In this document: piece by piece, positions 41,548-50,127 of the stretch
Numbering within the stretch: position 1 is the first letter of the stretch
How the letters are laid out: every line of letters starts with the position of its first letter
From: Asterionellopsis glacialis
Lineage: Eukaryota; Bacillariophyta; Plagiogrammaphyceae; Rhaphoneidales; Asterionellopsidaceae
Length of the DNA: 50,127 nt
Assembly (NCBI GenBank): GCA_014885115.2
Contig: WKLE02001417.1
Coordinates: 1 to 50,127 of the forward strand
Direction: 5' to 3'
The notes under the pieces: model-generated
Seen by the model: only the letters and a program-made list of their open reading frames with translations
The model's database searches: none
Told to the model about the DNA's origin: nothing
Program-made: the position numbers and the translations under genes

Positions 41548-41808
41548 TACAGTCGTCGTACACATGCATTGACATACGGATACATTGACAGTACAGATAC
41601 ATTGACACAGCATTGTTGAACACTACCTTCTTGTATATTGGGTTTGGTACCTTAGATTACGTTTGTGAGACTCAATGTACTCATGATGGTACCTTAGATT
41701 ACGTATGTAAGGCCTTACGTACTTATAGTATAGATAGATTGACAGTACACTTATATTGACACGCTGTCTCAGCGCACTGGGTGTCAATGCATGTGTACAA
41801 CGACTGTA
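41548..41808. mobile_element. 261-bp Tc1/mariner-type MITE
   Basis: Terminal inverted repeats of 27 bp (41548-41574 and 41782-41808) differ at one base and begin TACAGTCG. A TA dinucleotide flanks each end (41546-41547 and 41809-41810), the target duplication expected of Tc1/mariner elements. Inside are two direct copies of GGTACCTTAGATTACGT (41646-41662 and 41688-41704) and two TTGACAGTACA segments. There is no coding capacity, so it would depend on a transposase elsewhere. Confidence 0.8.
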
Positions 41809-43073
41809 TATGACTGACAAGAGAAACTTGAGAAAAATCGAAAATATTTCACATAACGAACCTGATTCGCGTAGGTTTCTACACTGACAACTTGACATAC
41901 AAAAAATGGAAAAGAAACTGTTCATTCAAATGAACAGGAACAGGAACACCAGTAAAATTGCACAGAGTCAAATTACAATTTCATATACTGACAAGCTTGC
42001 ATCCAAACAAATTGGACTAAAAAAAATTTTTTTTTAACACGAAACCAAACCATGAAATTACCACCAAAAATTGATGAAAACAAAAATGAAATTCGTTATC
42101 AATAAAACATTCAATATTACACAGTATACAAATCATGCAACTGAAACATCTCTTCCACCAGCAAAACAAAATATATTATGCCTCCATCAAAAGAAAGAGT
42201 TGACTCCTGCAGCTATATGAAGTTCCAAATTTTTTACATTTTTGGTCATACTATTCTGTACAATAACCCGGAAACTTTTACTTCTGCCATGGAATACTCA
42301 TCCAAACACTACTCCCCATGCAACCAAACCATGGCATTTTTATCCTTGCCAACAGCGCCTACGTCAGTGACGATTTTGATGATGTTGCATCGCTATTTCT
42401 TGAAAATCCATTTTCCATAAGTAGAGCCAGCCGCACCCGAAAATCGATTTTTACCTTAATAATACTGTATTATATAAGTAGAGTTACATTGAAGAGTCCA
42501 CCCGGGTCCCTCCCCAGGTGGACGAAATCGGTGCGGCACATATTGCGGGAGCGCAGTGCCGCTTCATCGAGTACACGATGGAAGCATCCGTTTTGGCCAA
42601 ATAAAAATTTGATTGGTGAAGAAAAACAGAGGGGGTCAAAAGTGTCCTTGCAAGCTGAGGGCAGTTGGAACTTTGAGACACTCTACTAGAGAGAGAGGAC
42701 AGTAGCCTTCATCGATGATGACGTAAAGGAAATACATCGTATTCAAAATATTTTGTCTAACGATGGACGCGGTCAACGGACACGTAGTAGGACTATTATT
42801 TATGTGAAGTACATACAGTCCAAGTACACTGGTACAGTTATTATAATGTTATTTGTAAAAAAGGTTACTGTATCAATACATATACCATCTGTAACTGAGA
42901 CATTATTATGGAATGTGACGTGGCTCCGGTCTGTCGGCATTCCGTTCTCTCACATTTTCTGATCACCAGCGGAACAAAACCAACCGTCATCGCTCTTTTT
43001 TCCTCATCGCAGTGCTGTTCCTTTACCAGTACGGTAGGTCTTTAAAACATTGACACTCTGAAAAATAACCACG

Positions 43074-44723
43074 ATGATTCGATGCCGAAAACAACTTGGA
43101 AGTTTCATCAACTATAATTACGCTCGGACATTTTCGTCGGTGATAAAAAAGCCAGTCCATTGCAACATCCATGGCAGTGGAAGTATCAGTACGCATTCTC
43201 GAAGATGCATCCCCACCAATGCTACCCCTCACCATGTTCCTCTTACTTTGGTGGACATACACATGCGTCACGAACAACTTCCATTTGCATACTTCTTTGA
43301 CGAAACACTTGATGCTACCTTGCTAGAATCATCATTAACTGAAGTTCTCCGCTGGTTCCCGGTACTTGGGGGGCGTATTCACAAGAATCGTTTATCCATT
43401 GAATGTCGAACGGAGGATACTGTACCATTGTCGTTCGGAGCAATAGAAATGACTCTTTCAGACTGGATACAAGAAGAAGGAAGAGATCATGTCCATCGAT
43501 GTGGAGGCCACCCAATATTGTTGCCACTGTTTGATGCACTGTTTGATCCATTTCAGGGAGAAACGACAAAAAGCAATAATGAAAATCAAGAAAGTTTAGA
43601 AACAACAATCATGCCCAAATGCAAGTATGAGAACTTAGTTTCCATTCGAGTCACGTATTTCAAAGGTGGTGGTACTGCGATTGGTGTGAATTTTAATCAT
43701 GCACTTGGCGACACTGCTTCTTGTGTGCGTTTTGTGCAGTGTTGGGGTCGAGAAATGCGTCGAAAGGCCTACCCACGAGGAGCCAGTAACGAACGAGCTA
43801 ATGCATCATGTTCCGGAATGATTACAGAAGAAATGGCAGATTTGATGGGACTTGGAAAAGCATCTCGTGCATCAGGCCTATTCAATATGAGTGATTCCTT
43901 GCCAAGATTTTTGGTTGATTTTTACGAAAAAATCAAGAACGAATATGGTGAAATATCTATAAATGTGCAAAAAGATGAACAAGGTCTAATGAAAGAGGAT
44001 GAAAAATCTAAATTGCCAAACCATGAATATGTTCGGTTAGAGTATTCTTCCGAAGTATTGGATGCAATGAAATCACATGGAATGGCAATGTGTGAAGCAA
44101 ATTCATCTATGTTTGTTTCAACCAATGACTTGATCACAGCTTCCGGGTGGCTGCTTAAACGAGCACTTTCGGGACAATCTGATTGGAACATTAGTATGGT
44201 TGTAAATCTGCGAGGTCGGTTTGGAGTAGATGACTTTTCAGACATGGATGTATTTGAGGAGGAGAGTATTTCTGGCGTGTTTGGGAACGGAATTACAAAT
44301 GTGATCGCCAACCTTCATCCTACAGACTCTACTTTTGAGTTGGCCGATGTTAGTCAAGCAGCCATATCGATTCGCGGAGCTCTTACGGCAGGGCTTTCCG
44401 AAATTCCAGATCGCATCGCTAGATCAAAAATGGGTATCCCGAAATCATCCAACCCAGGCTCTACGTTTTCCACAACCTCTTGGGGGCAGTTTCCTCTGTG
44501 GTCTATCAAATTTTCAGAAAATGGGGGATTGACAGGATTTCACGGACATCCTGCACATCCATTACCAAAAGGTCGTACATTTTCATCGGTTATTGTTTCG
44601 GCTCCAAATGGGGGGTGTGTTTACAAACTTCTTTTGCCATCTGATCAGGCCCGCGAGGCAAGGGAGTTGCATAAAACCATGTGTAAATTATTTCTGGAGT
44701 GGCATCGTAATACTCAGGTTTGA
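43074..44723 (+). CDS. BAHD-type HXXXD acyltransferase
   Basis: A 549-aa single-exon protein of the CoA-dependent acyltransferase superfamily, which moves an acyl group from acyl-CoA to an alcohol or amine. The catalytic HXXXD is HALGD near residue 209 (NFNHALGDTAS). The N-terminal half has LRWFPVLGGRI, a strong BAHD hallmark. The family's structural DFGWG motif is replaced by SWGQFPLW near 469, followed by the HPAHPLP stretch. Residues 1-30 (MIRCRKQLGSFINYNYARTF) are basic with no acid and could be a mitochondrial presequence. The ATG at 43074 is the first in frame. The substrate cannot be read from sequence. The gene ends 145 bp from the convergent tautomerase. Confidence 0.85.
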   Translation: MIRCRKQLGSFINYNYARTFSSVIKKPVHCNIHGSGSISTHSRRCIPTNATPHHVPLTLVDIHMRHEQLPFAYFFDETLDATLLESSLTEVLRWFPVLGGRIHKNRLSIECRTEDTVPLSFGAIEMTLSDWIQEEGRDHVHRCGGHPILLPLFDALFDPFQGETTKSNNENQESLETTIMPKCKYENLVSIRVTYFKGGGTAIGVNFNHALGDTASCVRFVQCWGREMRRKAYPRGASNERANASCSGMITEEMADLMGLGKASRASGLFNMSDSLPRFLVDFYEKIKNEYGEISINVQKDEQGLMKEDEKSKLPNHEYVRLEYSSEVLDAMKSHGMAMCEANSSMFVSTNDLITASGWLLKRALSGQSDWNISMVVNLRGRFGVDDFSDMDVFEEESISGVFGNGITNVIANLHPTDSTFELADVSQAAISIRGALTAGLSEIPDRIARSKMGIPKSSNPGSTFSTTSWGQFPLWSIKFSENGGLTGFHGHPAHPLPKGRTFSSVIVSAPNGGCVYKLLLPSDQAREARELHKTMCKLFLEWHRNTQV

Positions 44724-44868
44724 AAGTATAATGCTTTGTTATGTAATTATTAGAATTTTTATGAATACGGAGATTGAGTATTTCTTTCTTAGAGACGATA
44801 CTGTGGTCTCGGTTTATCAGTATTCTATCTAAATGCATCATTGGTTTCCTTGTCGTGATCTCAAAATC

Positions 44869-45117
44869 TTATTTCTTTTCTGCGAGGAATGCTTCAGCAC
44901 CTTCCTTTTGTGGGGCCTGAAGATCTGGATTTTCACTATGACCCTTTGGAAGCGGAAAACCGTCTACAGCTTCTGAAAATCGCACCACGAGGTTTTCAGC
45001 GCTAATGTCAGCGCCTTCGACAGAAGTCATGGCTTTGATCACTGCTTCTGCCACTTCCTTGCGGACCTGAGCAGTACGGCATGTCTTTGGGAGCCAAGTG
45101 ATTTGAACGAATGGCAT
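44869..45117 (-). CDS. 4-oxalocrotonate tautomerase-like protein
   Basis: An 82-aa protein starting MPFVQITWLPKTCRTAQVR. In the tautomerase superfamily the initiator Met is removed, leaving the catalytic base Pro1, and Pro is present here. The first strand, the helix KEVAEAVIKAMTSVEG and the second strand ENLVVRFSEAV fit the 60-residue family core, with a short extra tail ending AFLAEKK. These enzymes interconvert keto and enol forms of small molecules. The physiological substrate is unknown. The 5' flank contains GTAGGTCCTACCGTGGGACC near 45233-45252 and a TGACGTC-containing element at 45257-45280. Confidence 0.8.
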   Translation of the reverse strand: MPFVQITWLPKTCRTAQVRKEVAEAVIKAMTSVEGADISAENLVVRFSEAVDGFPLPKGHSENPDLQAPQKEGAEAFLAEKK

Positions 45118-45569
45118 CTTCTTGTTCTGATGCTTTACTTCGAATGAAAACGTGTACCAAGCAACAAAGGTCTCGGTTTCTACCGTGTCGATCCGGAATA
45201 GGTTCGGAGTGGAGCTTCTTGTTTTCCCACCTGTAGGTCCTACCGTGGGACCTCTAGGACGTCAATACATCTTCTATTATTATCTAATGAAATAAACTAG
45301 TGTACAGCTCAAAAATCCGGGGGAATCCAAAAAAAATAATTTTAGCCCTAAATTTTTTCTGAGATCGCTCCTCTGGCGGGAACACTTCTTTTTTTTTTTT
45401 TTTCAAAAAAATTCAATCACAAATGGAAGTCCCGTAGAAACCTGGTACATATTCTACAGGGACGAAAAAGATACATCAAATAATTACTCTACGAATTCTT
45501 TCAAATTTTTCACACAAGACAACCAGCCGCCGTCGCTGACAATGGAGCCCAATTCTTCACCAACAAGCC
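45118..45569. other. Divergent spacer between tautomerase and COA1-like gene
   Basis: A 452-bp spacer. Near 45230-45285 are a GGTCCTAC motif and a segment, GGACGTCAATACATCTTCTA, that recurs at 48198-48230. A long T tract at 45389-45403 is followed by AAAAAA. No gene is seen. Confidence 0.5.
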
Positions 45570-46300
45570 ATGATGTGGTTTATGCTACTTTCTGTGCTGG
45601 TCAGCCAAGCATTCGCGGGCAAGCAAAAGCTGGCTTTCGTTTCGCCCTCGAACATGAAGTATCCGAAGTCGTGTGTTGCTGCCACTGACAAGGCCACTCC
45701 TATAACACAACTGAAACAGCCAAGAGATACCGTTATGTCACCGAGCTTGTATCATGAACTTCTTTCTACCAAGTATCCTGACCACGAGTATGATCAGATC
45801 ATAACAAATCTCTCCTAGAAAAGGGCCTCGAAAAAATATCTCAAGTGCTACCCCGAAGTATTGTAAAAGATAAACAGACCAGGCAAGCTGAAAGGAAGCG
45901 GCAACTCCAAAGGAAAGCATTTGGAAAAGAAATGAAACGACATCTGAAGGAAACACCGCTGCCGTTCTGACTCTTTGGCAATGCCATGATTTCCGGTGCC
46001 GACCGAGTGATGCAAAAGGAAGTGCGAAAGGTGGAAAAGTACCTTCGCCTATCACAACGGCTTTTGAATGCTGACAAGACAGCTGCCGACTTGATGGGTA
46101 AACCGATTGTTGCTGGAAACATACTATCACAAGATTCATCGACAACGACTTTGAATGGCAAGAAAACTGTTCAAATTCATGCCGTCTTTGAAGTGAGCGG
46201 GTCCAATCAGAAAGGAGTGGTATCCATGATTGCCGACAAGCATAAAGTCGTGTCATTGCAACTCAAGTCTGCGGAGGGTAAAATATTTGTAAAAACATGA
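45570..46300 (+). pseudogene. COA1/TIM21-like gene with frameshift and in-frame stop
   Basis: The first frame (45570-45818) begins with a signal peptide (MMWFMLLSVLVSQAFAGKQK). Its AFA junction resembles a heterokont plastid leader. After about 45805 coding character passes to another frame, which reads NKSLLEKGLEKISQVL and then basic residues up to a TGA at 45968-45970. Beyond that the same frame continues in 45971-46300 with a COA1/TIM21-like fold (ADLMGKPIVAGNI ... VFEVSGSNQKGVVSMIADKH). COA1-type proteins help assemble respiratory complexes, and plastid relatives are possible. The change of frame plus the stop point to a pseudogene, or to sequence errors. I could not find a sensible GT-AG intron that joins the two frames. 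ATG at 45570 is followed by a second one at 45573. Confidence 0.55.
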
Positions 46301-46439
46301 GGAGTTCAAAGTATGGATACAGCATTTCGTGTTCGGTTACAAGTGGTACTTTGCACAGGAAAGGGCTTTTATTTAGATACCATAAATTTATAGTTTCCGA
46401 ATGGTCGACTCTGTTAAGTTTGACGACGCTGAATGTGTT

Positions 46440-47846
46440 TCAGGCTGTCATGCCTTTTAGTGTCAGGCAGAATTTCTCCAGAAATTCGTGAGCCATCTTG
46501 TCACTCCAAACATGCGAATAGTAGCCCAAAGTAATACATAGCTTGCTACCCGGAATCGTTTGGACATTAAGCACAGCCAGATTTCCGGGAGTATTATGAC
46601 GAGCTGAAGTAGCATAGGAACCTTCGACATTCATCCTCCCACCAGCAGACAACGATACCTGTGGAAGGTCCACCCGTCCATTGTTGGATATACAAAGCGT
46701 TGGAATCCGTTGTAGTTGAGTATACTCAGATGAAAGTTCCGCGTTGCCAAATATCGTTTGCAACATGAGATCATATTTTCGCTTGGAACGAAACTGCGAC
46801 GGTTTCCATGGAACAACGGCATAATCCCGCGATAATTCCGATTTCACGTCCCGTGCAACCTTCCATGGTTGCTTCGAATCAACCACAGTATTTGTTCGAT
46901 AGAGAGAAATATAACAGCCTGTCAAGCTCTCTGTAGGAATATAATCCACCAATTGCTTCCACAGTGATATCAAATGCGACAAACCCATGGTAGCAGTAGT
47001 GCCGTCGCAGAGCGCAATCAGAGCGGCCGACGACAAGGCACCGTGCACAGTCGTTTTTTCTCGTTTGCATCGTTCAATCAGAGCATTGGTTTCGTCGGAC
47101 GACAGCTGAATGAAAATTTGGCGAGTCTCGCGGTTGACGTCCTCCAGAGTCCCAGGCGCTCTCGAAAGGTCCATGATGAACGCTGGGATGGCCCGTGTAC
47201 GCCAGCGAAAGACGAAGTCGCCAAAACACTTGCGCAGAAATTGGCTCCGTGATAAGGATCTCCTGTAATGATCAATTTTCTTCGCTGAGACGATTGGAAC
47301 TACCTCAGTAGTAGACGGCGTAGCTGTGGTTGTATCCAAGTTTTTCAAGAGGGCCCGAATAAGTCGGTTGCGGCTCGTGCCATCAAACACTATGTGGCTT
47401 AATACAAGTATCAAAGCGCCAGTGGATGCCGTCTTGGTACTCGAAACCAATTTGACCTTCCAGGTTGGAGTTGGTTTACCGTCTTGTGTTGGTTTGGAGA
47501 AATGAATTTCATTGAGAGAAGATTGAGCGATCTTTTTCCAATCCTCCTCTTGGACAACTTGGACCTGTCCACAGATGTTGCTAGTCTTTTCCAGTCTATA
47601 GTTGTTGGCACCCACACAGGCAATGGCATAGTCCAAGTTGGGATCGCTCATCTTTAACTTTTCAATCGCAGATTCCAGAGCATCTTTGGACGGAAGTTTT
47701 CCAGATAGCTCGACAGTGGCAACGATATGATCCACTCCATTGGAACCAGCTTCAAGAAACCATGCTTGTGTGGGGGATAATGCGATCGAAGCGTCGTCGT
47801 CCTCTTCGAAACTAATCACTTTGCTCTTCTTTCGAAAAGATGACAC
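46440..47846 (-). CDS. Condensation-domain-like acyltransferase
   Basis: An open frame of 468 codons, intact from about 47846 to 46440. The catalytic-type motif SHIVFDG (HXXXDG) sits near residue 151. The family then shows PKSAKK-like linkers, an LSSDETNALIERCKREKTTVHGALSSAAL segment split by short loops, and a C-terminal domain with LCISNNGRVDLPQVSL. It belongs to the HXXXD superfamily that includes NRPS condensation domains and alcohol acyltransferases such as PapA5, and it probably forms an ester or amide. No in-frame ATG exists before residue 66 (47651), and the frame's 5' end starts with GTG. A frame displaced by one base, 47931-47812, starts with ATG and a membrane-anchor-like stretch (LGILAVLGAVASLSLAHKG), so a frameshift or a missed tiny intron is likely. 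Confidence 0.75.
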   Translation of the reverse strand: MSSFRKKSKVISFEEDDDASIALSPTQAWFLEAGSNGVDHIVATVELSGKLPSKDALESAIEKLKMSDPNLDYAIACVGANNYRLEKTSNICGQVQVVQEEDWKKIAQSSLNEIHFSKPTQDGKPTPTWKVKLVSSTKTASTGALILVLSHIVFDGTSRNRLIRALLKNLDTTTATPSTTEVVPIVSAKKIDHYRRSLSRSQFLRKCFGDFVFRWRTRAIPAFIMDLSRAPGTLEDVNRETRQIFIQLSSDETNALIERCKREKTTVHGALSSAALIALCDGTTATMGLSHLISLWKQLVDYIPTESLTGCYISLYRTNTVVDSKQPWKVARDVKSELSRDYAVVPWKPSQFRSKRKYDLMLQTIFGNAELSSEYTQLQRIPTLCISNNGRVDLPQVSLSAGGRMNVEGSYATSARHNTPGNLAVLNVQTIPGSKLCITLGYYSHVWSDKMAHEFLEKFCLTLKGMTA

Positions 47847-48476
47847 GGCCTTTATGTGCCAAGGAGAGAGAGGCTACTGCGCCCAGCACTGCTAGAATAC
47901 CCAGCGACGCATTGGACGATCTGGAGCTCATTGTTCCAGTGCCATTGTCAAGAAGAAAACCTCTGAACTTTGCGTGCCTCGGACAACGTTCAACGTCATT
48001 GATGAAAAAGCGGATGACGCAAAGACGACGACACGTCGACTTCGACGACGCATCAACTCAAATCCATATCAACAGGTCTTGAGGTCCACCTTTAAGTATC
48101 CTGCTTACTGGGCACCGGGTCACCGCTCCCCACAAGAACGCATGAACCTCTGGCCAACTCCTGGGCTGAACTTTATACTAATGAAAAGGTCCTGGAAGGA
48201 CGTCAATACCATCTCATCTTCTATTAATACCAGGTCGGGATATTTACGTGCTTTTTTTGGAAATCGGACGGCTGGCGCGAGCAATCTGTAACTGCTTGGC
48301 GTCACCAGTCACCATATCTTTTCTTTTCGTCACTAACTCCGTAGGCAAATAATAATTATGTACTGATTTCTAATTTATTTTCATCCATGATTGATGAAGC
48401 ATGAAGCCCTTATTGATGTAAATTACTGCATGGTCGTTCGTTTCTTCGTTGTAAAATTCGAAAAATAATAGAATTA
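47847..48476. other. Intergenic 5' flank of the condensation-domain gene
   Basis: This 630-bp region contains the short frame 47931-47812 (MSSRSSN..., likely leader of the acyltransferase). The repeat GGACGTCAATACC lies at 48198-48230, followed by ATACCAGGTCGGG. A 105-codon plus-strand frame (47974-48291) shows no recognisable domain and is not called. Confidence 0.45.
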
Positions 48477-49856
48477 TCATTTTGTCATTTGCGTTAACAC
48501 ATTCATAGTTTTTTCAAGATCATTAGGTTGCACGGAGAGAGTAAACATTTCCAATCCAATTTCTGGATCTTGGCAGGCATTAAATCGAATGTAGGCACGT
48601 ATTTCACCCTTTTTGTTTTTTTGGGCTTTCGTTTCAACGAATTTTTGTCCCTTGGATACAGCCAAATTCAACATTACCTTACCCACACTGTTACGCATAA
48701 GCATACGATGTAAAGTTTTCTTTTCCTTGTGGGTTTCTAAATGCAAAGCTTCATTTTCTACGAATTTTTTATTTTTGCCATTTTTTTTAACAAATTTGTA
48801 AGCACTTACTAAACCAATAGTGAGTTTGTTGTCATAATCTGATTTTTTAGCCTTCCCCAGAGGTTCTGCGGAAGCTGCAGGCAATGGTTCGTCGTCGGTG
48901 CCGTTTGTGTTTGGAGTAGTTGTTGCAGGAGCAGGTGCAGATGTTTTTGTGAAGTTGAAACCTGTAGAGAAAGAGGCTCCAGCACTGGTGGAAGCTCCTG
49001 TCCCCGATGAAGAAGACGTAGAAAAAAGATTTGGTACAGCTGCTGCTGTTTTTGATGTTGCAGATGACGCAAAGGAACCGAATGACCCTCCACCACCACC
49101 TGCAGTAGTAGTTGTTGTTGATGTGGCAGTAGTTGTAAAGTTAAAGGGATCTGCCGTAGAAGCAACAGAGCTTGTTGTTTGTGCTGATGCTGCTTCTGCT
49201 GCTGCAGGACTAGTAGCAGATTCATTGGAATCGTTATTTTTTGTTTCGTAATATTTCTTCCCAATAGCATGAGCATATCCAAGATAATCTTGCATAACAC
49301 ATGTCCAGTCTTCTTTCAAATGTGTGTCTTGAAGTTTAACAATCTTTGTAAGGAAACTCTCATTCAAGTCTTCTGCCTTTTGAGCCAAAGTTTTTGTTCC
49401 TGAAGACGAAGACGGGTGTGCTACCGAGGTAAAAGTGGCGACAGTGGCATTCGTTGATCCAGCGGAAGGAGCTGATAGCTTAACTTGAGCAAATGGATTA
49501 TTGCTCATCTTTGCTGGTGCGGTTCCAGTGCTTCCAGCTGGTAATGTTACCTTTGCAAATGGATTATTAGAAGCAGTTGGAGCTGGGGGTGATGCCACAC
49601 CAAGTGTCGGTTTAGCACCAAAAGACATGGAAACAGAAGGAGGTGCTGCTTTGCCTGGGGGGTTGGAAGATGAATCCCGTGCTGCAGATTTGAATTTATT
49701 TGAAACTCTTAGAATTTTCCGTTTTGTCAATTGTGCATTACTAGCTCTCGTAAAGGATCCCGTAGGAGGAGCATCACCGTCGTTACCACCACGACTATCC
49801 AAAGCATCATATTCTTCCTTACTTAGTTGACCGTGTTCGTTTCCACGTTTTCCCAT
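48477..49856 (-). CDS. Nup50/Nup2-like nucleoporin with Ran-binding domain
   Basis: A 459-aa single-exon protein. The N-terminus starts MGKRGNEHGQLSKEEYDALD and continues GSFTRASNAQLTKRKILRV, which resembles the importin-alpha-binding start of Nup50. NPFAKV, NPFAQV and SFGSF motifs plus low-complexity Ser/Thr/Ala stretches are FG-type spacers. Residues about 170-205 (LNESFLTKIVKLQDTHLKED) match the central Nup50 helix. The last 120 residues are a RanBP1-type domain (SAYKFVKKNGKNKKFVEN, then LHRMLMRNSVGKVMLN). In the family it binds Ran-GTP and importin-alpha and speeds release of cargo at the nuclear pore basket. The ATG is first in frame. Confidence 0.85.
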   Translation of the reverse strand: MGKRGNEHGQLSKEEYDALDSRGGNDGDAPPTGSFTRASNAQLTKRKILRVSNKFKSAARDSSSNPPGKAAPPSVSMSFGAKPTLGVASPPAPTASNNPFAKVTLPAGSTGTAPAKMSNNPFAQVKLSAPSAGSTNATVATFTSVAHPSSSSGTKTLAQKAEDLNESFLTKIVKLQDTHLKEDWTCVMQDYLGYAHAIGKKYYETKNNDSNESATSPAAAEAASAQTTSSVASTADPFNFTTTATSTTTTTAGGGGGSFGSFASSATSKTAAAVPNLFSTSSSSGTGASTSAGASFSTGFNFTKTSAPAPATTTPNTNGTDDEPLPAASAEPLGKAKKSDYDNKLTIGLVSAYKFVKKNGKNKKFVENEALHLETHKEKKTLHRMLMRNSVGKVMLNLAVSKGQKFVETKAQKNKKGEIRAYIRFNACQDPEIGLEMFTLSVQPNDLEKTMNVLTQMTK

Positions 49857-50127
49857 TGTTATCGTTGTGTACGTAATTCAACAGAAGTAATTGCCGATTG
49901 ACTGTGTTATGTGTGTTCTTTTATGTTGAGAAGCTGTTAGACCCGTTGTCCATGGGAAGGGAGCGGTTTGAATTCTAGGCCTTGGCAACGCACTTTTTTT
50001 GGTTTAGATGGGCACCAGTCAAAAAGTGTTTGACCGTCTACTCTCTACTCTCTAGTGTCTACTCTACCGGCCGTTTTCCCTCAATTGAGGAAATTTTCAA
50101 CCAATCAGAAACTGGACAGCACCCTTC
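49857..50127. other. 5' flank of the Nup50-like gene, to window end
   Basis: 271 bp of mixed sequence with a CTACTCTCTACTCTCTAG run (pyrimidine-rich microrepeat) near 50037-50055. No gene is seen, and it contains none of the GTACCAGGTAC motifs. Confidence 0.4.

Larger units (their letters stand above)
39537..43073. other. AT-rich intergenic region, 3.5 kb, with small mobile-element remnants
   Basis: No confident gene. A motif copy (AATACCAGGTATGG) lies about 105 bp upstream of UBA2. A frame at 39941-40246 overlaps a repeat unit and is not called. The region holds the second copy of the palindromic repeat (40086-40194) and a MITE (41548-41808). At 42318-42689 a 123-codon frame and, in another frame, VDEIGAAHIAGAQCRFIEYT sit in a local GC-rich island. 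This may be a gene fossil. A motif copy near 43025 precedes the BAHD gene. Confidence 0.45.

Noticed and set aside
47974..48291. 105-codon plus-strand frame
   Set aside because: No domain; low-complexity basic composition; it overlaps the shared promoter element.

Overview
This is nuclear DNA of a eukaryote, most likely a diatom or another alga with a complex red plastid. Genes are mostly intron-poor, with a few short GT-AG introns (about 85-200 bp), and are separated by AT-rich spacers. The pentatricopeptide protein at 29393 and the secretory-type leader at 45570 start with signal peptides followed by an AF-type junction, which is the usual heterokont plastid-import signature. The organism assignment is inference from these traits and from protein character. 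No database was consulted.

Layout: (1) 751-3915 (+) is a three-exon LETM1-type mitochondrial inner-membrane protein, convergent with (2) 4052-12181 (-), an 8.1 kb intronless ORF for a 2709-residue protein with PHD and PDZ-like modules. (3) 12182-16850 is a gene-poor block with a 907-bp foldback element, a smaller inverted repeat, a 111-bp palindromic repeat and an 18-N gap. (4) 16851-17987 (-) is a degenerate small-GTPase-like protein, possibly IFT22/RABL5. (5) 19622-22478 (+) is a four-exon organellar DEAD-box RNA helicase with an RGG tail, convergent with (6) 22673-26768 (-), a FYVE / diacylglycerol-lipase-like / FYVE protein rebuilt here from two exons. (7) 27476-28537 (-) is a sulfotransferase-like secretory protein, divergent from (8) 29393-30994 (+), a probable plastid PPR protein. 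(9) 32480-34615 (-) has a TFIIS-N/LW domain plus two RRMs. (10) 37165-39536 (-) is the SUMO E1 subunit UBA2, two exons. (11) 39537-43073 is AT-rich and holds a Tc1/mariner-type MITE and a second copy of the palindromic repeat. (12) 43074-44723 (+) is a BAHD-type HXXXD acyltransferase, followed by (13) 44869-45117 (-), a 4-oxalocrotonate tautomerase-like protein. (14) 45570-46300 (+) is a frameshifted COA1/TIM21-like gene. (15) 46440-47846 (-) is a condensation-domain-like acyltransferase with an unclear 5' end. (16) 48477-49856 (-) is a Nup50-like nucleoporin with a RanBP1-type domain.

Most genes are unrelated housekeeping functions (ion exchange, RNA metabolism, SUMO activation, nuclear transport, lipid signalling) rather than one pathway. 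The clearest non-genic signal is a family of short palindromic motifs around GTACCAGGTAC, often fused to GGTCCTAC. They cluster in the 5' flanks of most genes and are absent from the convergent 3'-3' spacers. The repeats, two possible broken gene starts and several unusual domain combinations are set out as findings.
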